A stretch of 64,000 bases of DNA from Legionella_C dresdenensis (GTDB lineage: Bacteria; Pseudomonadota; Gammaproteobacteria; Legionellales; Legionellaceae): NCBI RefSeq assembly GCF_042649825.1, contig NZ_JBHSAB010000023.1, positions 62,001 to 126,000 on the forward strand, in the 5' to 3' direction. Each line of letters opens with the position of its first letter. The stretch's first letter is position 1. The notes under the pieces were generated by a model. That model had not been told where the DNA came from and searched no databases. It was given only the letters and a program-made list of their open reading frames with translations. The translations under genes and the position numbers were made by a program. Shown here piece after piece: positions 56,280 through 64,000 of the stretch.

Positions 56280-57452
56280 CTACAGTTGCACAGACTGATT
56301 CAAAACCACTCCCAGCGTCCAGTCTCCCGGTTTATCATCGGAAAGGTAATTCATTTGTTGTTGAGAACTAATGCCATAGCCTTCTACTATCAAGGCGTAG
56401 TAATAAGCCGACGACAGACAGGAACTGTAAAGGTATTCATTACTGGGATAAGCCGTACTTAATATTGTCCATGGTTGCTGGCAGATTTGGCTGTTTGCCT
56501 CATCCAGCAATGCCTGATTAGTAAATTGCTGGGCGAAATTTAAGGGCTGGTTTTTAGCAAGATCATTGATGCCGCCAAGAGTGTACCATTGTTTGACTGG
56601 ATTGGCCTGAATAACGGGTTGTACTGTTGTATCAACGTGGTGTACCGCGTTCATGAGCGATGCGATTTCACTTTCACACTGGTAGGCATCTCCTTGTGCA
56701 CCGAACCCGTCAGGTAAAGGATAGTCAGTGCTGAAGCAACTGGGGGTATCCAGGTATTGATGCGTTACTTCAGTACTGCCTAATCCCAGGAAGCTATGAA
56801 TAAACAGGGTTATTTTACGGCCATAGAGCTGAAATTGTTTTAAATCGCGCGGATTGATATTTTCGGGATTAGTGACTGGCAAAACAATTTGGACTGATGC
56901 GCCGCCCATATCGAGCACGCCGGTTGGATTGGTTGTATTGGTAAAATTGCCTAACTGGTAGTTGACTGCCAACCATCCTAATAACCCTTCTTCGCTGCCG
57001 GTAATTGTTTTCGCCTCTATTAACTGGCGATCCTGACGGTTTTTAAACCACGATTGCACCAGAGAATAGTATTGCTGCTGTTTCGGTTGGGGTAACAGGC
57101 GCATGCCGGCTGTAGCGTAGAAATAAACTGGTAATGAATAATCAGGAGCGCCGGCAAACAGAGTTGATAAATATGCGTCTACTGATCCAGCGTTTGCTTC
57201 AATTGTTGCAAAACCTGGCTTGATTTTTTTTGACCATCGCTCAGTGATGGCAACGGGAGAACTTGTCGCGTCCAAATCGTAAGAGTATATATGCAGCCTG
57301 CTGCCGGTACTGCCGACATCGACAATGGCGACACAGTATTGTTGTTCACATTTTGTTACAGATGCTTGCAGTGGCGCAGCAAAGGAAAAAAGAATAAATA
57401 ACAAAGCAATTAAGCGCATAAGCAGGAGTGGACTTGAGTAAATTTTGCACAT
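56280..57452 (-). CDS. Secreted ecto-NTPDase (GDA1/CD39 family)
   Basis: The 390-residue protein hydrolyses nucleoside tri- and diphosphates. The apyrase conserved regions are clear: DVGSTGSRLHIY, YATAGMRLLP, GSEEGLLGWLAVNY and GVLDMGGASVQI, followed by GLGSTEVTHQYL. An N-terminal hydrophobic stretch (LIALLFILFSFAAPLQAS) is a signal peptide, so it acts outside the cytoplasm. It may start at 57452 or at the Met at 57419 just before the hydrophobic core. CD39-like NTPDases are rare in bacteria. Those of Legionella pneumophila support growth in host cells (established). It is closely followed by comEC upstream on the same strand (20 bases apart). Confidence 0.93.
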   Translation of the reverse strand: MCKIYSSPLLLMRLIALLFILFSFAAPLQASVTKCEQQYCVAIVDVGSTGSRLHIYSYDLDATSSPVAITERWSKKIKPGFATIEANAGSVDAYLSTLFAGAPDYSLPVYFYATAGMRLLPQPKQQQYYSLVQSWFKNRQDRQLIEAKTITGSEEGLLGWLAVNYQLGNFTNTTNPTGVLDMGGASVQIVLPVTNPENINPRDLKQFQLYGRKITLFIHSFLGLGSTEVTHQYLDTPSCFSTDYPLPDGFGAQGDAYQCESEIASLMNAVHHVDTTVQPVIQANPVKQWYTLGGINDLAKNQPLNFAQQFTNQALLDEANSQICQQPWTILSTAYPSNEYLYSSCLSSAYYYALIVEGYGISSQQQMNYLSDDKPGDWTLGVVLNQSVQL

Positions 57453-57471
57453 TATACAGGATGTAGCGGAA

Positions 57472-59724
57472 TCAGTAAACTTTTTTTATCAGGTAGTTGG
57501 GCAGTTTTGGTTTGATAGCGCGTAATTGCTTATAGCACTTTGGTTTTTCAATAGAGGCGCGGGTTAATCTGACCGTTACCATTCCACAGTCCATGGTGTT
57601 ATAGATTGCACTGCCCTGCTCCTGTAGTGTCGTGATGGTCTGGGCATGGGGGAAATGGTAACGGTTATCAAAACCTGCGGAAATAATTGCATAGCGCGGC
57701 GCGACATTATGGATGAATGCGGGAGTCGAAGAGGTTTTACTGCCATGATGTGCAACTACCAGCACTTCGGCAGCCAATTTCTGGCCATAGGTTGCCGAAA
57801 GATAGTTTTCAGCATATTTTTCAATATCACCAGTAAACAGGATGCTGCCGGACTGATTGGAAATTGTTAATACGCATGACGAATTATTCTTATCTCTGAA
57901 TGCCTGTTTAATCGGTAAAAACTGAAAATGTATGCCATCCCATTGCCAGGCGGGATACTGGTGGCAATTGCTGCCCTGCCGATAAAACGCCACATTATCG
58001 ACAACCAGTTCCGCCTTAGGAAATTTTTGCTGCAGTGAAGAAAGGCCGCCGCGATGATCCAGATCGGGATGACTGATAACAATCTTATCAACCTTATTGA
58101 TACCGATATTCTCCAGGTAAGGCAGGATAACCAACTGCGCCATATCACTGCCCTGGTAAAACTTCACCCCGGTATCATAAATCAAAGTATGATGCGCTGT
58201 ACTAACAGCGATGGCCAGGCCCTGCCCTACATCCAGCACATCGACTCTTGCCTCCCCGGGCCTTATGCTCAACTTTGCCGGCATGGCGGCAGCGCCTAGA
58301 GTAATTAATGCTGGCAGAATGAATGCCCGTAACGGTAAAAAACATAAAACCGCCATTGCAGTCATTAAAGCAAACAGCAAGAAAACGGTGGTTACAGGAT
58401 AATTAAAATTCAACTTTTCATACTGGTCTATCCACTGCAGAAAAATCATCAGCCACTTAATTGCATAATCAACAGGCAATAACACTACAGGCAGGGTAAC
58501 AATCTGATTAACCAATAAACCGAACAAGGCAAAAGGCACAATAATATACCCAACCAACGGGATTGCGACCAAATTCGCGAAAAAACCATTAAGCGCCCCA
58601 TAGGAAAACCAGTACAACGTAAACGGCATCAGTCCGAAAAGGCAGGCTGCCTGAATTCCGATTGCCTTTTTAACTGTGCCGCAATCAAGACGCTGACTGA
58701 TAGCAAATAAAATCGCGACTGCCAGAAACGACAGATAAAATCCAGCCGAGAGCACAGCATGCGGCTCTGTCAGCAGAATAATTAACAAACCATAACGCCA
58801 TGCCTGCCAGCCTGTATAGCGGCGGCTGACAAAATGGCGGACAGATACAATCAGACAAGCGATCAGTGAACGCTGGGTTGGTACCGCAAAACCTGCAATC
58901 AGCGCATAAGCAATAGCAGCTAAAACCGCAATCAGAGCGGCAGCCTGCGCCGAGGGTTTATAAAGGCATAAACGGCTTGAACGCGACCATAGCCAATAAA
59001 CAAGCCAATAAAGTAATCCTGCAACAAGAACAATATGCGAACCGGAGATTACCATCAGGTGGGTCGTGCCAGTCCGGCGAAATAAATCCCATTGTTTCTG
59101 GCCAAGATTGGTGGTTATTCCCAGGGTCAGCGCCTGAGTTATGCCTAACGCTTCTTTTGATGAGAACCCTCCGGTAAGGGAGCCTGCCAGTTTGTTGCGG
59201 ATGGCAAGAAGATTAAATGTTGAGTCGGATGCGGGCAATTGCCAGTATTTACCATTTTTTAAATAACCGGTCCATTGGATATGCCGTGAAGCTAATAATC
59301 CCTGATAGTCAAAATGGCCTGGATTACCAAGATTTTCAGGCTGTTTCAGTTTAACCATGAATCGCCAGCGCTGGCCAATCCTGAATACCGGACATTTCTG
59401 GTAGCACGAGAGTAAAATGGCGGCTTGCGCTGGTTTGCCGTTGAAATTATCCAGTGCAAATTCAAATTGGGTTTTGGTCGTTTTGTCGATAGGAATTGAT
59501 GTAACGCTGCCTTCAATTTCGGCCTTTTGAATCACCTTTGATTCCGGCATTCCTTGATCGGCGATAATAATTTGATGGATAAATGCCATAGCCCATGCCA
59601 GAGCGAACCAAATGATAATTTTCCAGTTGGCTTTGAAAAACAGGCAAAGACAGACAAAAATCAGGCTATAAACCGACTTGGTATAAAAGAAGATTGTCCC
59701 TGCCAGATAACAGAGAATTTCCAT
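57472..59724 (-). CDS. comEC: ComEC/Rec2 DNA-uptake channel protein
   Basis: The 750-residue protein forms the inner-membrane channel that takes up single-stranded DNA during natural transformation. It has N-terminal membrane segments with an OB-like domain (QFEFALDNFNGKPAQAAILL), the central competence domain (TGTTHLMVISGSHIVLVAGL) and many transmembrane helices. A C-terminal metallo-beta-lactamase domain carries LDVGQGLAIAV, ISHPDLDHRGG, LFTGDI and VVAHHGSKTSS. Length is typical. It is divergent from pntAA across a 134-base gap. No sign of damage. Confidence 0.95.
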   Translation of the reverse strand: MEILCYLAGTIFFYTKSVYSLIFVCLCLFFKANWKIIIWFALAWAMAFIHQIIIADQGMPESKVIQKAEIEGSVTSIPIDKTTKTQFEFALDNFNGKPAQAAILLSCYQKCPVFRIGQRWRFMVKLKQPENLGNPGHFDYQGLLASRHIQWTGYLKNGKYWQLPASDSTFNLLAIRNKLAGSLTGGFSSKEALGITQALTLGITTNLGQKQWDLFRRTGTTHLMVISGSHIVLVAGLLYWLVYWLWSRSSRLCLYKPSAQAAALIAVLAAIAYALIAGFAVPTQRSLIACLIVSVRHFVSRRYTGWQAWRYGLLIILLTEPHAVLSAGFYLSFLAVAILFAISQRLDCGTVKKAIGIQAACLFGLMPFTLYWFSYGALNGFFANLVAIPLVGYIIVPFALFGLLVNQIVTLPVVLLPVDYAIKWLMIFLQWIDQYEKLNFNYPVTTVFLLFALMTAMAVLCFLPLRAFILPALITLGAAAMPAKLSIRPGEARVDVLDVGQGLAIAVSTAHHTLIYDTGVKFYQGSDMAQLVILPYLENIGINKVDKIVISHPDLDHRGGLSSLQQKFPKAELVVDNVAFYRQGSNCHQYPAWQWDGIHFQFLPIKQAFRDKNNSSCVLTISNQSGSILFTGDIEKYAENYLSATYGQKLAAEVLVVAHHGSKTSSTPAFIHNVAPRYAIISAGFDNRYHFPHAQTITTLQEQGSAIYNTMDCGMVTVRLTRASIEKPKCYKQLRAIKPKLPNYLIKKVY

Positions 59725-59822
59725 AAATTTTCAGTTGGACTTGTAATGTGGGCGGTAATTTATAGGAAAGCTTGTTGAGATACAAGTATAAAAAAGATAG
59801 AAAAATCTGTCATATTCCAATA

Positions 59823-59836
59823 GGATAGATCTATCC
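59823..59836. promoter_or_regulatory. Perfect 14-bp palindrome upstream of pntAA
   Basis: GGATAGATCTATCC is its own reverse complement and lies 23 bases before the pntAA ATG, in the gap between the divergent comEC and pnt genes. It could be an operator. No regulator is identified. Confidence 0.35.
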
Positions 59837-59858
59837 CCGGTAAAAAGGACAATTACCT

Positions 59859-60983
59859 ATGATTATAGTTGCACTTAATGAAAGCCCAGAAGATACACGC
59901 GTGGCAATTACGCCTGGCGCTGTCAAACAATACAGCAAGCTTGGATTTGAGATATTCTGTGAATCAGGCGCTGGTAATGGCTCAGGCTTCTCTGATGAAG
60001 ATTATGAGCAGGCTGGCGCGAAAATCACTGCCAATCGCAGCGAAGTTCTGCATCTGGCTAATATTGTAGCTTGCGTTAACGAGCCTACTCCAGCCATGTT
60101 GTCGGCGCTGCCTGCCGGTGCACTGGTTGTTGCCCATATTGATAATAATCCGGAAAGCGAACTTCTCACCTGGGCGTGTAAGCAACAGGTTGATTTATTC
60201 TCAATGACGTTAATTCCACGCATCAGCCGCGCACAAAGCATGGATAGCCTGTCGTCTCAGGCTAACCTTGCCGGTTATCGTGCGGTTCTTGAAGGCGTTA
60301 ATCATTTTCACCGTGCAGTGCCGATGATGATGACTGCCGCAGGTATGATCCACCCTGCCAAGATTCTGGTATTGGGTGCCGGCGTTGCCGGGTTGCAGGC
60401 GATTGCGACGGCCAAACGTCTTGGCGCGGTAGTGTATGCATTCGACGTCCGCCGTGCGGCCAAGGAACAGGTTGAGAGTCTGGGCGCTGAATTTATTGAG
60501 GTAGACGAAGGACAGGATAACGAAACCAGCGGCGGTTATGCGGGTGAAATGAGTGAAGAATATAAAAAATTGCAGGCCGAATTAATTGCCAAATACGCAA
60601 AACTGTCAGATATCGTAATCTGTACAGCGCTTATTCCCGGTAGGAAAGCGCCTGTCCTGCTGCCGAAGCAGGTTGTGGAACAAATGAAACCCGGCTCAGT
60701 TGTTGTTGATCTGGCAACTTCGCGCGGCGGTAATTGCGAAGTCAGCGTCAAGGATCAAGTGAGTCAGTTTAATCAGGTAACGATTGTCGGTTACAGTAAT
60801 ATGGCAGGACTGGTTCCAGCTACAGCTAGCGAACTTTACGCAACCAACCTGGTTAATCTGGTGAGATTACTGGTATCCGCGCCCGGTGCATTGGTCTTTA
60901 ATCCGGAAGATGAAATCATCAAACAGGCCATGCTTACTCATAATGGCCAATATATGCCTTTCCAACATGGTCAAGGAGGATAA
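59859..60983 (+). CDS. pntAA: NAD(P) transhydrogenase alpha subunit, part 1
   Basis: This 374-residue protein is the NAD(H)-binding domain I of the proton-translocating transhydrogenase, which makes NADPH from NADH using the proton gradient. It opens VALNESPEDTRVAITPGAVK, has the RISRAQSMDSLSSQANLAGY segment, the Rossmann loop LGAGVAGLQAIATAKRLGA and YAFDVRRAAKEQVESLGAEF. It is soluble. AAAAAGGAC upstream supports the start. In this organism the alpha subunit is split in two genes, and the second starts 1 base after this stop. Confidence 0.96.
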   Translation: MIIVALNESPEDTRVAITPGAVKQYSKLGFEIFCESGAGNGSGFSDEDYEQAGAKITANRSEVLHLANIVACVNEPTPAMLSALPAGALVVAHIDNNPESELLTWACKQQVDLFSMTLIPRISRAQSMDSLSSQANLAGYRAVLEGVNHFHRAVPMMMTAAGMIHPAKILVLGAGVAGLQAIATAKRLGAVVYAFDVRRAAKEQVESLGAEFIEVDEGQDNETSGGYAGEMSEEYKKLQAELIAKYAKLSDIVICTALIPGRKAPVLLPKQVVEQMKPGSVVVDLATSRGGNCEVSVKDQVSQFNQVTIVGYSNMAGLVPATASELYATNLVNLVRLLVSAPGALVFNPEDEIIKQAMLTHNGQYMPFQHGQGG

Positions 60984-60984
60984 C

Positions 60985-61254
60985 ATGTATGTAACAATTC
61001 TTACGATTTTTATATTGGCCTGCTTTGTAGGATATTATGTTGTGTGGAAAGTCACACCTGCATTGCATACACCGCTCATGTCGGTCACTAATGCCATTTC
61101 CAGTATCATCATTCTGGGCGCGTTAATCGCCGTAGGTACCACTTATCATAGCTCAATCGGCATTTTAGGCGGACTGGCGATTTTCATTACAGCGATTAAT
61201 ATCTTTGGCGGGTTTGTGGTAACTCAACGCATGCTCCGTATGTATAAAAAATAA
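60985..61254 (+). CDS. pntAB: NAD(P) transhydrogenase alpha subunit, part 2 (membrane)
   Basis: The 89-residue protein is the small membrane part of transhydrogenase domain II, with hydrophobic segments ILTIFILACFVGYYVVW, AISSIIILGALIAVG and ILGGLAIFITAINIFGGFVV and the typical end TQRMLRMYKK. The ATG at 60985 has a strong AAGGAGG upstream. A longer frame from 60886 exists but runs inside pntAA and is not the start. The split from pntAA is normal for many bacteria and is not a frameshift. Confidence 0.95.
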   Translation: MYVTILTIFILACFVGYYVVWKVTPALHTPLMSVTNAISSIIILGALIAVGTTYHSSIGILGGLAIFITAINIFGGFVVTQRMLRMYKK

Positions 61255-61271
61255 TTAAGGATGATTCAGTC

Positions 61272-62666
61272 ATGATGACAATGGTTTCTTATTTTTATCT
61301 AATTGCCGCTGTATGCTTCATCCTTGCTCTTAAAGGTCTGGCCAGCCCCTCGACTTCAAGGCGAGGTAATTTATACGGCATTACCGGAATGGTGATTGCG
61401 GTCGGCGCCACGCTTATGATGCCGAACATGAATCATCACTTTCAACTGCTGGCGCTAATCATTGCAGGCGGCATAATCGGAACATTTATCGCCTTAAAAA
61501 TCAACATGACCGCTATCCCGCAACTGGTTGCGGCTTTCCACTCCCTGGTGGGGCTGGCAGCAGTGTTGGTAGCATTTTGTGCGTTCCTCTCCCCTTCTGC
61601 ATTTCATATCGGCGAGCCTGGAGCGATTGAGACTGCCAGTCTGGTTGAGATGAGTCTTGGTCTGATTATCGGAGCCATTACTTTTTCAGGCTCAGTGATC
61701 GCATTTATGAAACTGCAGGGGATTATGTCAGGACAACCAGTACGTTTTCCAGGGCACAGTATCGTGAATTTAATTCTTGGCCTTGCGATACTGGCCTTGT
61801 TAATTACTTTCATCCTGCAACAAAGCATTACCTTATTCTTAATCCTGGCTGCGTTATCATTTTTAATTGGGATATTGCTGATTATTCCTATTGGCGGTGC
61901 CGATATGCCGGTGGTTATCTCAATGCTGAACTCCTATTCAGGATGGGCGGCTGCAGGCATCGGATTTACCTTAAGTAATAATCTGCTGGTAATAACCGGC
62001 GCTCTGGTCGGCGCCAGCGGCTCTATCTTAAGTTATATTATGTGCGTTGGGATGAACCGCTCTATTTTCAATGTTATCTTTGGCGGTATCCAAAGCAGTG
62101 GCGCCAGCCAGGCCGGCAGCAGCCGTGAAGGCCAGCAGGTGCATCAGGCTAATGGCGAAGACGCAGCATTTTTATTAAGTAATGCCAAAGACGTAATTAT
62201 TGTTCCCGGTTATGGTATGGCGGTAGCGCATGCGCAGCACGCCGTGAAGGAACTGGTTGATGCGCTCAGAAAACGTGATATTCGCGTTCGCTTTGCGATT
62301 CACCCGGTTGCCGGACGGATGCCGGGGCATATGAACGTTTTGTTGGCGGAAGCCAATATTCCTTATGACATTGTATTTGAGCAAAGTGAAATTAATCAGG
62401 ATTTCGCAGCTTGTGATGTAGCCTTTGTGATTGGAGCGAATGACATTACCAATCCAGCTGCTAAATCCGATCCCTCTTCACCCATTTACGGTATGCCGGT
62501 ATTAGAAGTTGAAAGAGCTAAAACCGTTTTGTTTGTTAAACGGGGTATGGCAGCCGGTTATGCGGGTGTTGAAAACGATTTATTCTATCGGGACAATACG
62601 TATATGCTATTTGGCGATGCCAAGGTAATGACAGAATCGATTACCAAGGCGCTAGCTGCGTTATAG
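61272..62666 (+). CDS. pntB: NAD(P) transhydrogenase beta subunit
   Basis: The 464-residue protein completes transhydrogenase: about 270 residues of membrane helices (domain II) and the NADP(H)-binding domain III. The latter shows DVIIVPGYGMAVAHAQHAV, HPVAGRMPGHMNVLLAEA, DVAFVIGANDITNPAAK and AGYAGVENDLFYRDNTYMLF. It starts 17 bases after pntAB with TAAGGATG upstream. The first five codons contain three Met codons (positions 1, 2 and 4), so the exact start is uncertain by a few residues. Third gene of the pnt operon. Confidence 0.96.
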   Translation: MMTMVSYFYLIAAVCFILALKGLASPSTSRRGNLYGITGMVIAVGATLMMPNMNHHFQLLALIIAGGIIGTFIALKINMTAIPQLVAAFHSLVGLAAVLVAFCAFLSPSAFHIGEPGAIETASLVEMSLGLIIGAITFSGSVIAFMKLQGIMSGQPVRFPGHSIVNLILGLAILALLITFILQQSITLFLILAALSFLIGILLIIPIGGADMPVVISMLNSYSGWAAAGIGFTLSNNLLVITGALVGASGSILSYIMCVGMNRSIFNVIFGGIQSSGASQAGSSREGQQVHQANGEDAAFLLSNAKDVIIVPGYGMAVAHAQHAVKELVDALRKRDIRVRFAIHPVAGRMPGHMNVLLAEANIPYDIVFEQSEINQDFAACDVAFVIGANDITNPAAKSDPSSPIYGMPVLEVERAKTVLFVKRGMAAGYAGVENDLFYRDNTYMLFGDAKVMTESITKALAAL

Positions 62667-62680
62667 GTTTTTGCCATTAA

Positions 62681-62790
62681 GTTAAGAATCCTGTCATTCC
62701 CGCGAAGGCGGGAATCCATTTCTCAAGTTGGCTCCTTACCTTGTTTGATGGATGGATCCCCGCCTTCGCGAGGATGACAAATTTCTTAAC
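62681..62790. repeat. Dispersed palindromic element, copy 2 (full length)
   Basis: The 110-bp element has imperfect inverted arms of about 34 bases (62681-62714 and 62757-62790), starting GTTAAGAA and ending TTCTTAAC. Each arm contains a CCCGCGAAGGCGGG-type palindrome. Its right 74 bases recur inverted at 50986-51059. It lies between pntB and the next gene; the rest of 62667-62970 shows nothing else I can support beyond an AT-rich upstream region. Confidence 0.85.
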
Positions 62791-62970
62791 TTACTGGCGG
62801 AGAGGCCGAACGAATCCAGGTAACGAGTGTTTTTTTCATATTGGTAAATTTATTTCCTCGACTTTTTATAAAAAAATCAATACATTACTATTTCTTTCTT
62901 TATTAAAATTTGCCTCATAGGAAATTTATCTGTATCTTATTGCATTATTTCTACACATTAGGAGACTTAC

Positions 62971-63357
62971 ATGTTGCGAAAAATTGGTTTGGGACTATTA
63001 TGCGCGGGAGCTTTACTGGCCACCGATACAGCAGTAGCCCGAGTCCACGAACTGGCACCGCGTATGACGTTAAAATATACTCTTGAGCCAGGTCAACCAG
63101 AGGTTTTAACCAACTTCACCCTGTGGACTATTAACGCTGAGTGCACAATCAACACTGAAGATGACGCTGATATTATTCACGTTCGAGCATTAAACCGTTC
63201 TGGTGAAATTGATAACATCAAGCTTAAAACCAATGAAGAGCTGGATGTACTGGTCCGAAACAATCAAGTGTTGAAACTGAAAGCCGAATCTGCTGCTAAA
63301 GTTGAATTGGTCAATAATGGCGAGCACGTCCTGGTTGCTACGTGCAAAACCGCTTAA
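62971..63357 (+). CDS. Small secreted protein of unknown function
   Basis: The 128-residue protein starts with a signal peptide (MLRKIGLGLLCAGALLATDT then AVA before the likely cut). The mature part is about 100 residues, beta-rich, with cysteines in INAECTINTED and near the end (VATCKTA) that could form a disulfide in the periplasm. TAGGAGAC before the ATG is a good ribosome-binding site. I do not recognise a characterised family. It stands alone and ends in a likely terminator shared with the convergent gene. Confidence 0.75.
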   Translation: MLRKIGLGLLCAGALLATDTAVARVHELAPRMTLKYTLEPGQPEVLTNFTLWTINAECTINTEDDADIIHVRALNRSGEIDNIKLKTNEELDVLVRNNQVLKLKAESAAKVELVNNGEHVLVATCKTA

Positions 63358-63378
63358 GAATGCTTGAAGATTGGGAGT

Positions 63379-63398
63379 GTTGGGTCAAACGACCCAAC
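63379..63398. terminator. Probable bidirectional terminator
   Basis: GTTGGGTC (63379-63386) and GACCCAAC (63391-63398) form an 8-bp stem with an AAAC loop between two convergent genes. There is no long T-tract, so strength is uncertain. Confidence 0.45.
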
Positions 63399-63403
63399 CT
63401 ACC

Positions 63404-64000
63404 TTATTTAGACTCCAGTAACAAACTCATCATATCACTGATATCTTCATTTTTTGGCGTATCATTAATTGGCTTTTCGATTGAAGGCGCCGTTCCCTCC
63501 AGAGCTTCACTCAATGTAATAAACTTATACCCGTTCTTCTGATACATCTCGATAATATCGCCCAAGAAATGGCTATTGAGCAAATTGGCATGGATTAATA
63601 AAATCTGCCTGCTGCCTTCGCCGTTATTTTTTTTCGCTTTCGCTTCAGCCCTTAAGGTCTGGCTCCAGATATATCCCAGGTAACGTTTTTTAATCTGGTT
63701 CAGATTCTGCGGCCGTAAACGGTAAGGTATGGCAAACAATTGCTCGTTAAAACGGTAGTCTTTGCTATCAATGGTAACTGGAGCGATTTTATAATTGTGT
63801 TGCGCCAGATAATCATAGACAGCCTGTTTTTTCTCGCCCTTACTTTCAGCAAGATAAGGATAACGGAAATATTTTTGGCCAGTCATCAACGGCGCCAGTT
63901 TGCTATCCGCCCTGTCCACATCATCAATATATTTTTCTGCACTGACGTTATTCAGGCTTTTGTGGGTATAGGTATGGTTTCCCAGGACAAAGCCGTCATC
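63404..64000 (-). CDS. Polysaccharide deacetylase family protein (5' end outside window)
   Basis: The frame runs to the right edge. The visible 198 residues begin with DDGFVLGNHTYTHKSLNNVS, the NodB-fold motif with the H-x-x-x-H metal ligands, followed by RYPYLAESKGEKK and a late ILLIHANLLNSHFL that fits the last catalytic His motif. The Met at 63919 is internal. Such enzymes remove N- or O-acetyl groups from cell-wall or surface sugars. The substrate cannot be judged from this part. Confidence 0.85.
   Translation of the reverse strand, partial: DDGFVLGNHTYTHKSLNNVSAEKYIDDVDRADSKLAPLMTGQKYFRYPYLAESKGEKKQAVYDYLAQHNYKIAPVTIDSKDYRFNEQLFAIPYRLRPQNLNQIKKRYLGYIWSQTLRAEAKAKKNNGEGSRQILLIHANLLNSHFLGDIIEMYQKNGYKFITLSEALEGTAPSIEKPINDTPKNEDISDMMSLLLESK

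Noticed and set aside
60886..61254. 122-residue version of pntAB
   Set aside because: The extra N-terminus is pntAA read in another frame; the ATG at 60985 with AAGGAGG is the real start.
59859..61254. Broken pntA gene (alpha subunit in two pieces)
   Set aside because: A split alpha subunit is a normal arrangement, and both parts have full length and their own ribosome-binding sites.

Overview
The window looks like a stretch of a Legionella-type gammaproteobacterial chromosome. This is an inference from gene content, not a database match. The DNA is AT-rich. It carries a CD39-like NTPDase, eukaryote-like F-box and CAAX-motif proteins typical of intracellular Legionellales, a ComEC competence channel and a three-subunit proton-translocating transhydrogenase.

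Layout. Positions 3-6269 hold the back half of a type I-F CRISPR-Cas operon: cas2/3 (cut by the window edge), csy1, csy2, csy3 and csy4. A leader with a perfect IHF-site match follows, then a 69-repeat array (6514-10628) whose last four repeats decay. Cas1 and the Cas2 end of cas2/3 must lie to the left. Positions 10685-15417 are a decaying accessory zone: an alpha/beta-hydrolase-fold protein without its catalytic Ser and His, an intact phd antitoxin beside a frameshifted doc toxin, an AbiEi-like regulator beside a shortened nucleotidyltransferase toxin, an APH-family kinase, palindromic repeats and a transporter remnant.

Positions 15492-50753 hold a trans-AT polyketide synthase (PKS) locus. 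Eight overlapping minus-strand genes run from one near-consensus sigma70-type promoter (50725-50753). They are a protein with two F-box plus APH-like kinase units, three giant PKS subunits (4035, 2542 and 3100 residues), a membrane desaturase, an unknown protein, a BaeB/PksB-like metallo-hydrolase and a free-standing acyltransferase. A TylF-like O-methyltransferase converges on the operon. I count eight KS and eight ACP domains, no acyltransferase inside the synthases, no enoylreductase and no thioesterase. The free AT would load extender units onto all modules, the BaeB-like enzyme would clear stalled chains, and the desaturase and methyltransferase could tailor the product. The product cannot be named from this sequence.

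Positions 50862-57452 carry mobile and pathogenesis-like genes: a toxin remnant cut by a palindromic repeat, a GNAT-APH fusion, an IS5-like remnant inside long inverted repeats, a probable prenylated effector ending CVIL, a HAD-like protein with a hydrophobic C-terminal segment, and the NTPDase. Positions 57472-64000 are housekeeping: comEC, pntAA-pntAB-pntB, a small secreted protein and a polysaccharide deacetylase cut by the right edge. No rRNA or tRNA gene was recognised.
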